Below are positions 1 to 7,876 of a stretch of DNA of 21,681 bases, in pieces. The stretch lies in assembly GCA_963922585.1 (NCBI GenBank), contig CAWUIK010000050.1:1-21681 (forward strand), given 5' to 3'. The translations under genes and the position numbers were made by a program. Numbering within the stretch: the stretch's first letter is position 1; each line of letters begins with the position of its first letter. The notes beneath the pieces are model-generated. The model did no database searches and was not told the origin of the DNA. It saw only the letters and a list, made by a program, of their open reading frames with translations. The DNA is from Parvicella sp963922585. Lineage in GTDB: Bacteria > Bacteroidota > Bacteroidia > Flavobacteriales_D > Parvicellaceae.

Positions 1-2100
1 GGAATTCCTGTTGAAACGGTTACGCAATCATACATCATTGGAAGAAAATTCAATATGGCAGTGGTTTCCATAGCCGTAGAGCAAGATGATTTTTTTGGTT
101 ATGAAAGAGGAATCTACGTTAAAGGTTGTTGTGCTGATTCTATCCCCCCTTATAGTGGTGCTAATTTTTGGAAAGGTTGGGAAAGACAGATAAACGTAGA
201 ACTTTACGAGCCAGACAATACTTTAGGAATAAACCAAGGCACAGGAATAAGGATTTTTGGAGGCTTTAGTAAAGGACTTCCTATGAAATCTTTAGCAATA
301 ATTGCTAAAAGTAAATATGGACCAACCAAGTTTGAATATCCCATTTTTCCAAATAAAGATATCAAAAAATATAATTCATTTGTCCTTAGGAATTCCGGTG
401 GAGATTACAACAATACTCATTTTAGAGATGCTTTGTTGACCGATTTACACGAACCAATTGATATGGATATACAAGCCTCTAGACCATGTGTTGTATTTAT
501 CAATGGAGCATATTGGGGGATTCATAATATTAGAGAGAAACTGAACAATCATTATCTAAAAGAGAATCATGGAGTAAATAAAGATAGTGTTGACTTACTC
601 AAGCATAGAGGTGATGTACAAGAAGGAAGTAAAAAAGAGTATCAAAAACTTTTGGCTTATTTGAATAATACTTCATTCGAATCTAATGAGAAAATAAGAG
701 AACTTAATAAGATGATGGATATAGACAATTATATCAATTACAATATTGCAGAAGTTTATGTGGGTAATGGAGATGCAGGTGGAAACATAAGATATTGGAG
801 AGAACAAAAACCTGAGGCAAGGTGGAGATGGATTTTGTTTGATTTGGACTTGAGTTTTGGAATTGGAAGCAAAGTAGCATATAAGGATAATACCCTTTAT
901 AAAATGACTCGTTTGAGTAATGAAGCTTGGCCCAACCCTGCTTGGGCTACATTTATTATAAGAAAACTTTTAGAAAACGATAGTATTCAAGATGTTTATG
1001 CCAACAGATTCGCAGATCATCTCAATACGATTTATCATCCTGATAATGTGATTTTCAAAATTGATTCCATGCAAAATTTAATCAAAGATGAAATGCCTTA
1101 TCATGGAGAAAGGTGGGGGTTGACTGTTCCTAAGTGGGAAGAAAGGGTAGAGGCTATTAGAATTTTTGCAAGAAAAAGACCTTTTTATATGAGGCAATTT
1201 TTAATGGAGAAATTTGATTTGTCAGACACGATAAAAGTTAATATACTTCCTTTCGATTATGAGATGGGTAGCCTCAAATTGAATTCAATTAAAATAAAAA
1301 AAGAATTTAGTGGATGGTATTTCAAAGATTGTAAAATTTGGCTCAAGGCAAAACCAAAAATGGGATATGAATTTGAAGGTTGGGAAGGAATATTAGCAAC
1401 AGAACCTGAAATTTTTTTAGATCTCAAAACGGCTGTTTCTATCAAACCCATTTTCAAAAAGAAGCCTAAAAGTGATTTTTATAAAAAGATTGTCATCAAT
1501 GAAGTTTCCATAAAACAAGACAGCACTATTACATCAGAAGATTGGCTGGAAATTGCTAATGCTACTTCAGATGTAGTAGAATTAAGTAACTGGTATTTAA
1601 TTACAGAGGATAAAGAAAAATTTGTTTTCCCCGAAAACACAAAAATTGGGGCGCATAGTTTTATTATTGTTTGTAAAGACATTGAAAAATTTCAAGAAGT
1701 TTATCAATTATCAAATGATTTAATAGTGCAAAAGGATTTAGGTTTTGGGTTTGGAAGTAAAAAAGATAAAATAAAGCTATACGATGCTAAAATTCAATTA
1801 GTAGACTCACTTTGCTATAAAGTTAAAGAAGATTTTAAGGAGTTGTTGGAAACACAAAATAGAAATTTAGAGAGAGAAAACCCACAAACTTTTATTTGGA
1901 AAATTAGCAATAAAGTAAGTCCAGGAGTTCAAAATGCAGGTTTTAAAGGCATCCCCAAATCTAAAGATTCAGAAGATGATTCATTTCAATGGATAATTAT
2001 TGGAGGTCTTTTGTTGGTGTTGGTTTTATTAGGTGTTATTGTTGGGGTTAAAAGTAAAAGAAATCCTATCCAAAAAACGGAAACCAAAAGCAGTCACTAA
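1..2100 (+). CDS. CotH kinase-like protein with lamin-tail domain and C-terminal membrane anchor (5' partial)
   Basis: The frame is open from base 1, so the first ATG at 55 is internal and the true start lies left of the window. Counting from the first visible codon (699 residues), a CotH-type domain fills about residues 1-395: a GIRIFGG strand at 81-87, an INGAYWG block near 167, NGDAGGN, then RWRW (274-277) followed by DLDLSFG (281-287), the metal-binding aspartates of this atypical protein-kinase fold. A small beta domain with GYEFEGW follows, then a lamin-tail (LTD) domain from about 497 (INEVSI, DWLEIAN, LSNWYL). Residues about 665-685 are one hydrophobic helix followed by a short basic, lysine-rich tail, so it probably stays anchored in a membrane. 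Bacillus CotH phosphorylates spore-coat proteins; the substrate of Bacteroidota homologues is unknown. No type IX sorting domain is present. Family assignment is firm, function is not. Confidence 0.85.
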   Translation, partial: GIPVETVTQSYIIGRKFNMAVVSIAVEQDDFFGYERGIYVKGCCADSIPPYSGANFWKGWERQINVELYEPDNTLGINQGTGIRIFGGFSKGLPMKSLAIIAKSKYGPTKFEYPIFPNKDIKKYNSFVLRNSGGDYNNTHFRDALLTDLHEPIDMDIQASRPCVVFINGAYWGIHNIREKLNNHYLKENHGVNKDSVDLLKHRGDVQEGSKKEYQKLLAYLNNTSFESNEKIRELNKMMDIDNYINYNIAEVYVGNGDAGGNIRYWREQKPEARWRWILFDLDLSFGIGSKVAYKDNTLYKMTRLSNEAWPNPAWATFIIRKLLENDSIQDVYANRFADHLNTIYHPDNVIFKIDSMQNLIKDEMPYHGERWGLTVPKWEERVEAIRIFARKRPFYMRQFLMEKFDLSDTIKVNILPFDYEMGSLKLNSIKIKKEFSGWYFKDCKIWLKAKPKMGYEFEGWEGILATEPEIFLDLKTAVSIKPIFKKKPKSDFYKKIVINEVSIKQDSTITSEDWLEIANATSDVVELSNWYLITEDKEKFVFPENTKIGAHSFIIVCKDIEKFQEVYQLSNDLIVQKDLGFGFGSKKDKIKLYDAKIQLVDSLCYKVKEDFKELLETQNRNLERENPQTFIWKISNKVSPGVQNAGFKGIPKSKDSEDDSFQWIIIGGLLLVLVLLGVIVGVKSKRNPIQKTETKSSH

Positions 2101-2128
2101 AATCTTTTATTGATTCTCAAGTCAAGTC

Positions 2129-2159
2129 TTGCTCATTTCTCACTAAAGGTGTATTTTTG
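2129..2159 (+). promoter_or_regulatory. Bacteroidota-type promoter for the aldehyde dehydrogenase
   Basis: A TTG at 2129-2131 and TATTTTTG at 2152-2159 are 20 bp apart, matching the phylum's -33 TTG / -7 TAnnTTTG consensus. The implied transcript would start near 2166, giving a leader of about 40 nt before the ATG at 2206. It lies in the 105-bp gap after the CotH gene. The match is by eye and such AT-rich motifs occur by chance. Confidence 0.5.
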
Positions 2160-2205
2160 AAAAGCATTTATTAATTGAGTATCTATTTTCAAATACATTT
2201 ATCAA

Positions 2206-3648
2206 ATGATCTACATTCAGAATTACATAAACGGAGAATTAGTGGCTCCTGTAAATAATAAGCATTTAGATAATTATAACCCTGCCAAAGGTGAGGTATA
2301 TAGTTATATTCCAGACTCTGATAATCAAGATGTTGAGTTGGCATATAAGGCTGCAGCAATGGCAAAAACCATGTGGGCGAACACTCCCAAACAAGAACGT
2401 TCTGATATTATGATGCGAATCGCAGATTTGATTGATAAAAACGCTAAAGAGCTAGCGCTTGCTGAAAGTATTGACAATGGGAAAACGATCAAACTGGCAA
2501 GTCATGTGGATATTCCAAGAGCATCAAGCAATATGAGGTTTTTTGCTACAGCAATATTACATTATGCTTCAGAAAGTCATGATATGGATGGAACTGCAAT
2601 TAATTATACTTTGAGAAAACCAGTTGGTGTAGTAGGTTGTATTTCACCATGGAATCTTCCATTGTATTTATTTACATGGAAAATAGCTCCTGCGTTAGCA
2701 TCTGGAAATTGTGTTGTTGCAAAACCTTCTGAAGTGACTCCAATGACGGCTTATCTTTTTTCTAAACTTTGTATCGAAGCGGGTTTGCCAGCTGGAGTTT
2801 TGAATATTGTGCATGGTCTAGGGGCAAAAGTGGGAGCCGCAATTACTTCTCATCCTAAAATAAAAGCAATTTCGTTTACAGGAGGTACTGCTACAGGAAA
2901 ACAAATCGCAGCAGTAGCTGCACCGATGTTTAAGAAATTAAGTTTAGAACTTGGAGGAAAAAATCCTAACATCATTTTTGCAGATTGCGATTTTGAAAAA
3001 GCACTCAAAACCACTATGGCGAGTTCGTTTGCCAATCAAGGACAAATTTGTTTGTGTGGTTCTAGAATTTTTGTTCAAAGACCAATTTATGAAAAGTTTA
3101 GAGATGCTTTCGTTGCCAAAACTAAAGAGATGAAAGTAGGAAACCCTTTGGACAAAGAAAGTAGTATGGGTGCTACTGTTTCTAAAGATCATAAAGAGAA
3201 AATTTTATCTTATATTGAATTAGCCAAAACCGAAGGAGGTAACATTCTCACCGGAGGTCACGAAGTTAAAGTGGAAGGTGAATGTGCCAATGGTTATTTC
3301 GTAGCGCCAACAATTATTGAAGGGTTGCGTTTTGATTGTAGAACCAATCAAGAAGAGATATTTGGACCTGTTGTCACCATTACTCCTTTCGATTCAGAGG
3401 AAGAAGTTTTAATGTATGCCAATAGCACAGAATACGGATTGGCAGCCACAGTTTGGACTGAAAATATTACCACTGCCAACAGAATGGCAGCTTCTTTGGA
3501 AAGCGGAATTGTTTGGGTAAATTGTTGGCTGGTAAGAGATTTAAGAACTCCTTTTGGCGGGGTTAAAAATTCTGGCGTTGGTAGAGAAGGAGGATTCCAT
3601 GCTTTTAACTTTTTTACAGAACCTACAAATGTTTGTGTGGCTTTGTAA
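2206..3648 (+). CDS. NAD-dependent aldehyde dehydrogenase, hydroxymuconic/aminomuconic semialdehyde type
   Basis: Full-length ALDH superfamily protein of 480 residues, expected to oxidise an aldehyde to the acid with NAD(P)+ in the cytoplasm. Visible catalytic features are the oxyanion Asn150 in SPWNLP, the general base Glu248 in LELGGK, the nucleophile Cys282 in GQIC, and the cofactor loop FTGGTATGK. The ICLCGSR context of the cysteine and the C-terminal RDLRTPFGG...GREGG block (around residues 444-464) resemble 2-hydroxymuconic and 2-aminomuconic semialdehyde dehydrogenases (XylG/DmpC, ALDH8) more than general ALDHs. That would fit tryptophan/kynurenine or aromatic catabolism, but no other gene of those pathways is in the window, so the substrate is inferred. 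The ATG at 2206 fits the family's usual N-terminus (YINGE near residue 7). It has its own promoter and sits 105 bp after the preceding gene. Confidence 0.9.
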   Translation: MIYIQNYINGELVAPVNNKHLDNYNPAKGEVYSYIPDSDNQDVELAYKAAAMAKTMWANTPKQERSDIMMRIADLIDKNAKELALAESIDNGKTIKLASHVDIPRASSNMRFFATAILHYASESHDMDGTAINYTLRKPVGVVGCISPWNLPLYLFTWKIAPALASGNCVVAKPSEVTPMTAYLFSKLCIEAGLPAGVLNIVHGLGAKVGAAITSHPKIKAISFTGGTATGKQIAAVAAPMFKKLSLELGGKNPNIIFADCDFEKALKTTMASSFANQGQICLCGSRIFVQRPIYEKFRDAFVAKTKEMKVGNPLDKESSMGATVSKDHKEKILSYIELAKTEGGNILTGGHEVKVEGECANGYFVAPTIIEGLRFDCRTNQEEIFGPVVTITPFDSEEEVLMYANSTEYGLAATVWTENITTANRMAASLESGIVWVNCWLVRDLRTPFGGVKNSGVGREGGFHAFNFFTEPTNVCVAL

Positions 3649-3712
3649 AATGGTTTAAATTTAAAGTTTACTTCTTTCTCCTTTTAGGTATCCAAAATCA
3701 AAAAAGATACAG

Positions 3713-3720
3713 TAATTTTG
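3713..3720 (+). promoter_or_regulatory. Possible -7 box for the DAHP synthase gene
   Basis: TAATTTTG matches TAnnTTTG and lies 19 bp before the TTG start at 3740. No good -33 TTG is seen 17-23 bp upstream. If used, the transcript starts near 3727 and has a leader of only about 13 nt. Confidence 0.35.
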
Positions 3721-3739
3721 CAATATATAACTTCATTAA

Positions 3740-4831
3740 TTGACAAATTCAATCCAAAATATAGGAGGAATTCCAACCAAATCTGAAAAACTTATCATCA
3801 GTGGTCCTTGTAGTGCAGAAACAGAACTACAAGTGCGTGAAACCGTATTGCGACTGGCTAAAACTCAAAAAATTGATGTTATTAGAGCAGGAATTTGGAA
3901 ACCAAGAACCAGGCCCAACGCATTTGAAGGAGTGGGTAGAGTGGGGTTGGAATGGTTGGTTAATGCAGGCAAAGAGGTGGGACTTCCCGTAGCGGTTGAA
4001 GTGGCAAATGCACAACATGTAAATGATGCTTTAGAATCGGGGGTTGATATTTTGTGGTTAGGCGCCAGAACAACAGTGAATCCTTTTTCGGTGCAAGAAA
4101 TTGCAAATGCCTTGGAAGGAGTGAATATTCCTGTGATGGTCAAAAATCCGATTAATCCTGATTTGGAATTGTGGAAGGGTGCCATAGAAAGATTACAATT
4201 AAAAGGAGTGAAAAACATCATAGCTATTCATAGAGGTTTTTCAAGTTACCAAAAGTCTATTTATAGAAATGATCCTATGTGGGAAATTCCAATTCAATTG
4301 AAACTTAAATTGCCAGAAATTCCGATAATTTGCGACCCAAGTCATATCACAGGAAGAAGAGATTTATTGAGTTTGGTATCTCAAAAAGCTTTCGATTTGG
4401 ATATGTCTGGATTGATGATAGAAAGCCATATTACACCAGATGAAGCTTGGAGTGATGCTGCGCAACAAATTAAACCAGAAGTTTTGAATGAATTGTTGGA
4501 AAATTTGGTTTTGAGAAATGCTTCTGCAACAAGTTTGGAACAGTTAGGGTTTTTAGAAAAAATGAGAACCCAAATTGACACTTTAGACGAAGAAATCATT
4601 CAACTTTTTGCAAAAAGAATGGAAGTTGCTAAAGTTATTGGTCAGTTCAAGAAAGACAATAAAATTACTATTTTACAAACTGAAAGGTGGAAGGAAATCT
4701 ACAACGCTCGAAAAGAAATGGCAGAAAAATTAGGATTGAGTGTTGAGTTTATAGATGTTTTACTAACCACAATTCACCAAGAAAGCATTAAGCAACAAAA
4801 CAAAGTGATGAATTCTTTGAAAGACTTGTGA
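3740..4831 (+). CDS. Bifunctional DAHP synthase / chorismate mutase (type II mutase at the C-terminus)
   Basis: A fusion of 363 residues acting at the entry and the branch point of aromatic amino-acid synthesis. Residues about 15-250 are a DAHP synthase barrel (PEP plus erythrose-4-phosphate to DAHP): GPCSAE 22-27, KPRT 54-57, KNP 135-137, HRG 164-166, CDPSH 198-202, MIESH 226-230. Residues about 270-357 are an AroQ-type chorismate mutase: RTQIDTLD from Arg276, a second active-site-like arginine at 293, lysines 304-305, TER 314-316 and Gln348. In related fusions (for example Prevotella) the mutase domain also gives feedback control of the synthase by prephenate. The start is TTG at 3740: an in-frame TAA immediately precedes it and the first in-frame ATG is near residue 133, far inside the barrel. 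It is flanked by a 91-bp gap upstream and a tandem repeat downstream. Confidence 0.93.
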   Translation: MTNSIQNIGGIPTKSEKLIISGPCSAETELQVRETVLRLAKTQKIDVIRAGIWKPRTRPNAFEGVGRVGLEWLVNAGKEVGLPVAVEVANAQHVNDALESGVDILWLGARTTVNPFSVQEIANALEGVNIPVMVKNPINPDLELWKGAIERLQLKGVKNIIAIHRGFSSYQKSIYRNDPMWEIPIQLKLKLPEIPIICDPSHITGRRDLLSLVSQKAFDLDMSGLMIESHITPDEAWSDAAQQIKPEVLNELLENLVLRNASATSLEQLGFLEKMRTQIDTLDEEIIQLFAKRMEVAKVIGQFKKDNKITILQTERWKEIYNARKEMAEKLGLSVEFIDVLLTTIHQESIKQQNKVMNSLKDL

Positions 4832-4898
4832 TGTAAGATGTTTGATGTAAGATGTTTGATTTGAGATGTTTGATGGTTGATGTAAGATGGTTGATGTG
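4829..4898. repeat. Ten-unit degenerate 7-bp tandem repeat
   Basis: The sequence reads as ten consecutive 7-mers alternating around TGATGTA and AGATGTT, with an effective 14-bp period for the first three pairs (TGATGTAAGATGTT twice, then TGATTTGAGATGTT). The first unit begins with the TGA stop of the DAHP synthase gene. No match to a known mobile element is evident. Confidence 0.85.
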
Positions 4899-5010
4899 CT
4901 ATAATTCTTCACTTCACTTTACTTCTTCACTTAAGTTTCGAATTACTAAATGCTTCGATTGATAAAAGATGGAAATCTGAAATTAGAAAGGTGAAATAGG
5001 AAAATATATA

Positions 5011-5029
5011 AACCAATTAACCAATTAAC
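5011..5029. repeat. AACCAATT direct repeat
   Basis: Two and a half copies of an 8-bp unit (AACCAATT, AACCAATT, AAC) just beyond the stop of the convergent minus-strand gene. Together with the 7-bp repeat it fills much of the 206-bp spacer between two convergent genes. No clear stem-loop terminator was found there. Confidence 0.7.
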
Positions 5030-5037
5030 TTGAACAA

Positions 5038-6039
5038 CTAATCTACAAGCAAATTACATCCACGAGTATCTGAATGATCAAATCTTCCCATGATTTTGAG
5101 TTGATTGTTGTTCATTCTTCCCAAATCTTGTGTTGCAATAAAAGAGCAACTGTATAAATTAGCCAAATCAATAATGTTTACACCACCAGTCTTGTCGCTT
5201 TTTTCCATCAAAGATAATGGGTCATTAACGGGTCTCAGTTTGCATTGCATCCAATTGGGAAAAGAAAACCATTCACCTCCCGTAGAATAGCCTTGTGAAA
5301 GTAATTCGGTCATTCCATATTCACTATGAATTTCAGTAACGCCAAATCCTTTGCAGAGAACATTGTGAAGTTCTGGCTTTGTCATTTCTTTTCTTCTACC
5401 TTTCATGCCTCCAGTCTCCATAATTAGAGTGTTTGAAAGGTTAAAGTTTCGACTTTCAATTAAATCCAAAAGTGCATAAGAAACCCCTATAAGCAAACAT
5501 TTTTTTTGTTCTTTTTCTAAGGTTTCAAGTAGCGAAACAATATTAGAATCATTGAGGTAGAATCCACTTCTAGTATTATTACTTTTTGAAATAAGATTTT
5601 CTACCATATACACCAATGATGAATCTCCTTGTTCTTGGTAAGACGGGAGTAGTGCTATAATGGTAATGTCATCAATTTTGCCATAAAATTGCTCAAAACA
5701 AATTGAAAATGATTGTTCGTAAAGTTGTAAATCATGAACATAATGTTGACTTCTTCCAGTTGCTGTAGTTCCACTGCTTTTAAAAACTTTTACTTTTTCA
5801 ATGGATAAATTATCCCAAAAAACAGCATTAGATTTAAAAAACTGAATCGGTAAAAAAGGAATTTCGTTTATACTATTTATTTTTTGTGGATTTTTTACAA
5901 CAGCATCACAATAATCACGGTATATTATTACGTTTTGATATTGGAGATGAAAAATCTGTAGCGCTAAATCTTGAAATTGATTTGCATCTTGAATACAAAA
6001 TATTTGGGAAATTATTGATTCAATTTGATGAGGCTTCAT
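5038..6039 (-). CDS. LuxE/PaaK-family acyl-activating protein (acyl-protein synthetase-like)
   Basis: A 333-residue adenylate-forming protein related to LuxE acyl-protein synthetase and the phenylacetate-CoA ligase group. Supporting motifs are the phosphate-binding loop SSGTTATGRS (88-97), the ETGGMKGRR segment (208-216), HSEYGMTEL (238-246), which occupies the position of the adenylate-binding YG.TE motif, and ATQDLGR (302-308). It should activate a carboxylic acid with ATP and pass the acyl group to a thiol. No luciferase, fatty-acid reductase or acyl-carrier gene is nearby, so a bioluminescence role is not supported and the substrate is unknown. It is shorter than full PaaK ligases, lacking an obvious mobile C-terminal domain, which is usual for LuxE-type proteins. 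Its ATG lies 22 bp from the divergent lipoprotein gene. Confidence 0.75.
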   Translation of the reverse strand: MKPHQIESIISQIFCIQDANQFQDLALQIFHLQYQNVIIYRDYCDAVVKNPQKINSINEIPFLPIQFFKSNAVFWDNLSIEKVKVFKSSGTTATGRSQHYVHDLQLYEQSFSICFEQFYGKIDDITIIALLPSYQEQGDSSLVYMVENLISKSNNTRSGFYLNDSNIVSLLETLEKEQKKCLLIGVSYALLDLIESRNFNLSNTLIMETGGMKGRRKEMTKPELHNVLCKGFGVTEIHSEYGMTELLSQGYSTGGEWFSFPNWMQCKLRPVNDPLSLMEKSDKTGGVNIIDLANLYSCSFIATQDLGRMNNNQLKIMGRFDHSDTRGCNLLVD

Positions 6040-6057
6040 AAGAATTTAATATCTTTA
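6025..6057 (+). promoter_or_regulatory. Likely promoter of the lipoprotein-GWxTD-rlmB run
   Basis: TTG at 6025-6027 and TATCTTTA at 6050-6057, 22 bp apart, resemble the TTG / TAnnTTTG promoter, with A in place of the last G. The -33 part lies inside the first codons of the divergent acyl-activating gene. The predicted transcription start falls within a few bases of the ATG at 6062, so the transcript would have almost no leader. Confidence 0.4.
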
Positions 6058-6061
6058 CGTT

Positions 6062-6595
6062 ATGAAAAATGCTTTTTACAAAAAAATAATTTTTGGCTTG
6101 GCAAGTTTACAAATAATATTTTTGTATTCGTGTGTAAAACCAGTTTCATATCCAAATGAACCGATTTTAGAAAGTGTTACTTATACTACTATAGGCGATT
6201 CATTATTGGTATCAGTTTCTTTTACAGATGGCGATGGTGATATTGGACTTAATGATATCGATACATTAGAGCCTTTTAATCAAGAAAGTTTTTACCACTA
6301 TAATCTGTATTTAGAATATTTTGAAATGATGGATGGTAATTGGGTGCAAGGAAGATTAGACCCTAGTGGAAATAATTTCCCAACAGCAGATAGTATTGTT
6401 TTTCAATATAGAATCAAAAATCTAACGCCTGGTGGACAAAACAAAACTTTAAAAGGTGTAATCAATGTAACTATTGAATCTCCTTTTTACAATCCAAATT
6501 CAAACCATAATGATTCTATAAAATACAGAGTTATGCTTATTGATAGAGCTTTGAATATGAGCAATTATGTAGAGACAGAAACCATTGTAAGATGA
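6062..6595 (+). CDS. Predicted lipoprotein of unknown function
   Basis: A 177-residue protein with a lysine-bearing start, a hydrophobic stretch (residues 9-22) and a lipobox LYSC ending at Cys24, so it is probably processed by signal peptidase II and anchored in the envelope. The body has an acidic FTDGDGDIG turn near residue 58 and is predicted mostly beta by its alternating pattern, as in many Bacteroidota lipoproteins that keep a DGDGDIG motif. I do not recognise a named domain. Its stop overlaps the start of the GWxTD gene by 4 nt (ATGA), which argues for translational coupling and a shared envelope role. The only plausible start is the ATG at 6062; upstream is the divergent gene. Confidence 0.8.
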   Translation: MKNAFYKKIIFGLASLQIIFLYSCVKPVSYPNEPILESVTYTTIGDSLLVSVSFTDGDGDIGLNDIDTLEPFNQESFYHYNLYLEYFEMMDGNWVQGRLDPSGNNFPTADSIVFQYRIKNLTPGGQNKTLKGVINVTIESPFYNPNSNHNDSIKYRVMLIDRALNMSNYVETETIVR

Positions 6596-7866
6596 AAATT
6601 GTAATACATATATTTTTTTCTTTAATTTTAATTCAGTTATTGGTTTCTTGTGCAAATCAAGTATCAAATAATACAAACTATGCCCATCTATACAATGGAA
6701 AGAGTGCCACTATAAAACCAGATTACATAGTTTATCATGATAGTAAAAAAGAAACAGAGCTCTATTTTAGAATAAACAGCAATGATGTCTTGTATGCAAG
6801 AAAAGATAAATCTCAGCCTTATTTTGCCAATATTAGTATTCATTACGAATTATTTGGATTGGAGTCGAAAAAACTAATTTTAGATAGTGCTACTACAAAA
6901 ATTGTAGATGAAACCATTAAGAAGAATCCAAAGTACCTTACAGGAAAAGTAAAAATTAAAACTGAATTTGGTAAAGATTATATTCTCAGAATTACAGCAA
7001 CAGATTTAAATAGAAATAATTCTAATGACCAAGAAATTTCTTTGAATAAATCCAATGTAAACCATCCACAATTTTTCTTGGTAAAAGATAAAGAAACAGG
7101 GCAATTAATTTATCACAATTACATAAATAAGTCAATTTTGGTGGATATCGCTTCTCAAGAAAACATAGGAAAACAAATTCATATTCAAAGATTTTATAGA
7201 AATTTTCCTATTGCTGCGCCCCCTTTTAGTAGTTCAGAAACCAAAAAATTCGATTACATACCCAACGAACATCTTCAGCAAATGATCCCTAAAGAAGGTG
7301 TTTTTTCATGTGTTTTACCTGATTCTGGATTTATTCATTTACAATTGGATACTTCGAAAAAAGAAGGAGTTACTTACTTTGGGTTTAAAGATAATTTTCC
7401 CAAAATTAAAAATGTGTATGGTATGATAGATCCTTTGAGATATATAAGTTCTAATGCAGAATTTGATAATTTGAAAAAAAGTGAGGAAACCAAAAAGGCC
7501 GTTGATGAGTTTTGGCTGACCAAATGTGGTACAGAAGAAAGAGCAAGAGAGATTATCAGAAAATATTACAATAGAGTTCAAGATGCTAATAATGTATTTA
7601 CTTCTTATGTAGAGGGATGGAAAACAGATAGGGGAATGGTAAGTTTAATCTATGGAAGTCCCAAAACAGTTAGAAAAGCAAGGGATGAAGAGGTTTGGTA
7701 TTATGGTGAAGAAAATAATGCATTAGCACTTCAGTTTACATTTATTAAAGTAAACAATCCTTTTTCAGATAATGACTATAAATTATTAAGAACACAAGGA
7801 TATAAATCAAGTTGGTATAGGGCGGTTGATGCTTGGAGAAGCGGTCGTGTATATTGGGCACAGTAA
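6592..7866 (+). CDS. GWxTD domain lipoprotein
   Basis: A 424-residue envelope protein. The first 20 residues form a lipoprotein signal ending in LLVSC (Cys20). The C-terminal third holds the family signature GWKTDRG at residues 342-348, followed by a YGSPKTVRK block, a WYYG segment and a conserved aromatic end (SSWYRAVDAWRSG). GWxTD proteins are widespread in Bacteroidota and relatives; their biochemical role is not established. The middle part shows no recognised domain and looks beta-rich. It begins 4 nt inside the preceding lipoprotein gene and ends 10 bp before the likely rlmB start, so it appears to be the second gene of an operon. Confidence 0.9.
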   Translation: MKIVIHIFFSLILIQLLVSCANQVSNNTNYAHLYNGKSATIKPDYIVYHDSKKETELYFRINSNDVLYARKDKSQPYFANISIHYELFGLESKKLILDSATTKIVDETIKKNPKYLTGKVKIKTEFGKDYILRITATDLNRNNSNDQEISLNKSNVNHPQFFLVKDKETGQLIYHNYINKSILVDIASQENIGKQIHIQRFYRNFPIAAPPFSSSETKKFDYIPNEHLQQMIPKEGVFSCVLPDSGFIHLQLDTSKKEGVTYFGFKDNFPKIKNVYGMIDPLRYISSNAEFDNLKKSEETKKAVDEFWLTKCGTEERAREIIRKYYNRVQDANNVFTSYVEGWKTDRGMVSLIYGSPKTVRKARDEEVWYYGEENNALALQFTFIKVNNPFSDNDYKLLRTQGYKSSWYRAVDAWRSGRVYWAQ

Positions 7867-7876
7867 TGAAGAGATA

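Noticed and set aside
3763..3768. AGGAGG Shine-Dalgarno-like sequence near the DAHP synthase start
   Set aside because: It lies inside the coding sequence (Ile-Gly-Gly codons) with no ATG, GTG or TTG start at a proper distance in frame, and Bacteroidota rarely rely on such sites.
5038..6039. Bioluminescence (lux) operon
   Set aside because: Only a LuxE-like gene is present; no luciferase subunits, reductase or thioesterase genes are in the window.
7826..7876. N-terminal extension of RlmB from the ATG at 7826
   Set aside because: It would overlap the conserved C-terminal coding region of the GWxTD gene by 41 nt, and the added residues look like a frame-shifted copy of that gene rather than RlmB sequence.
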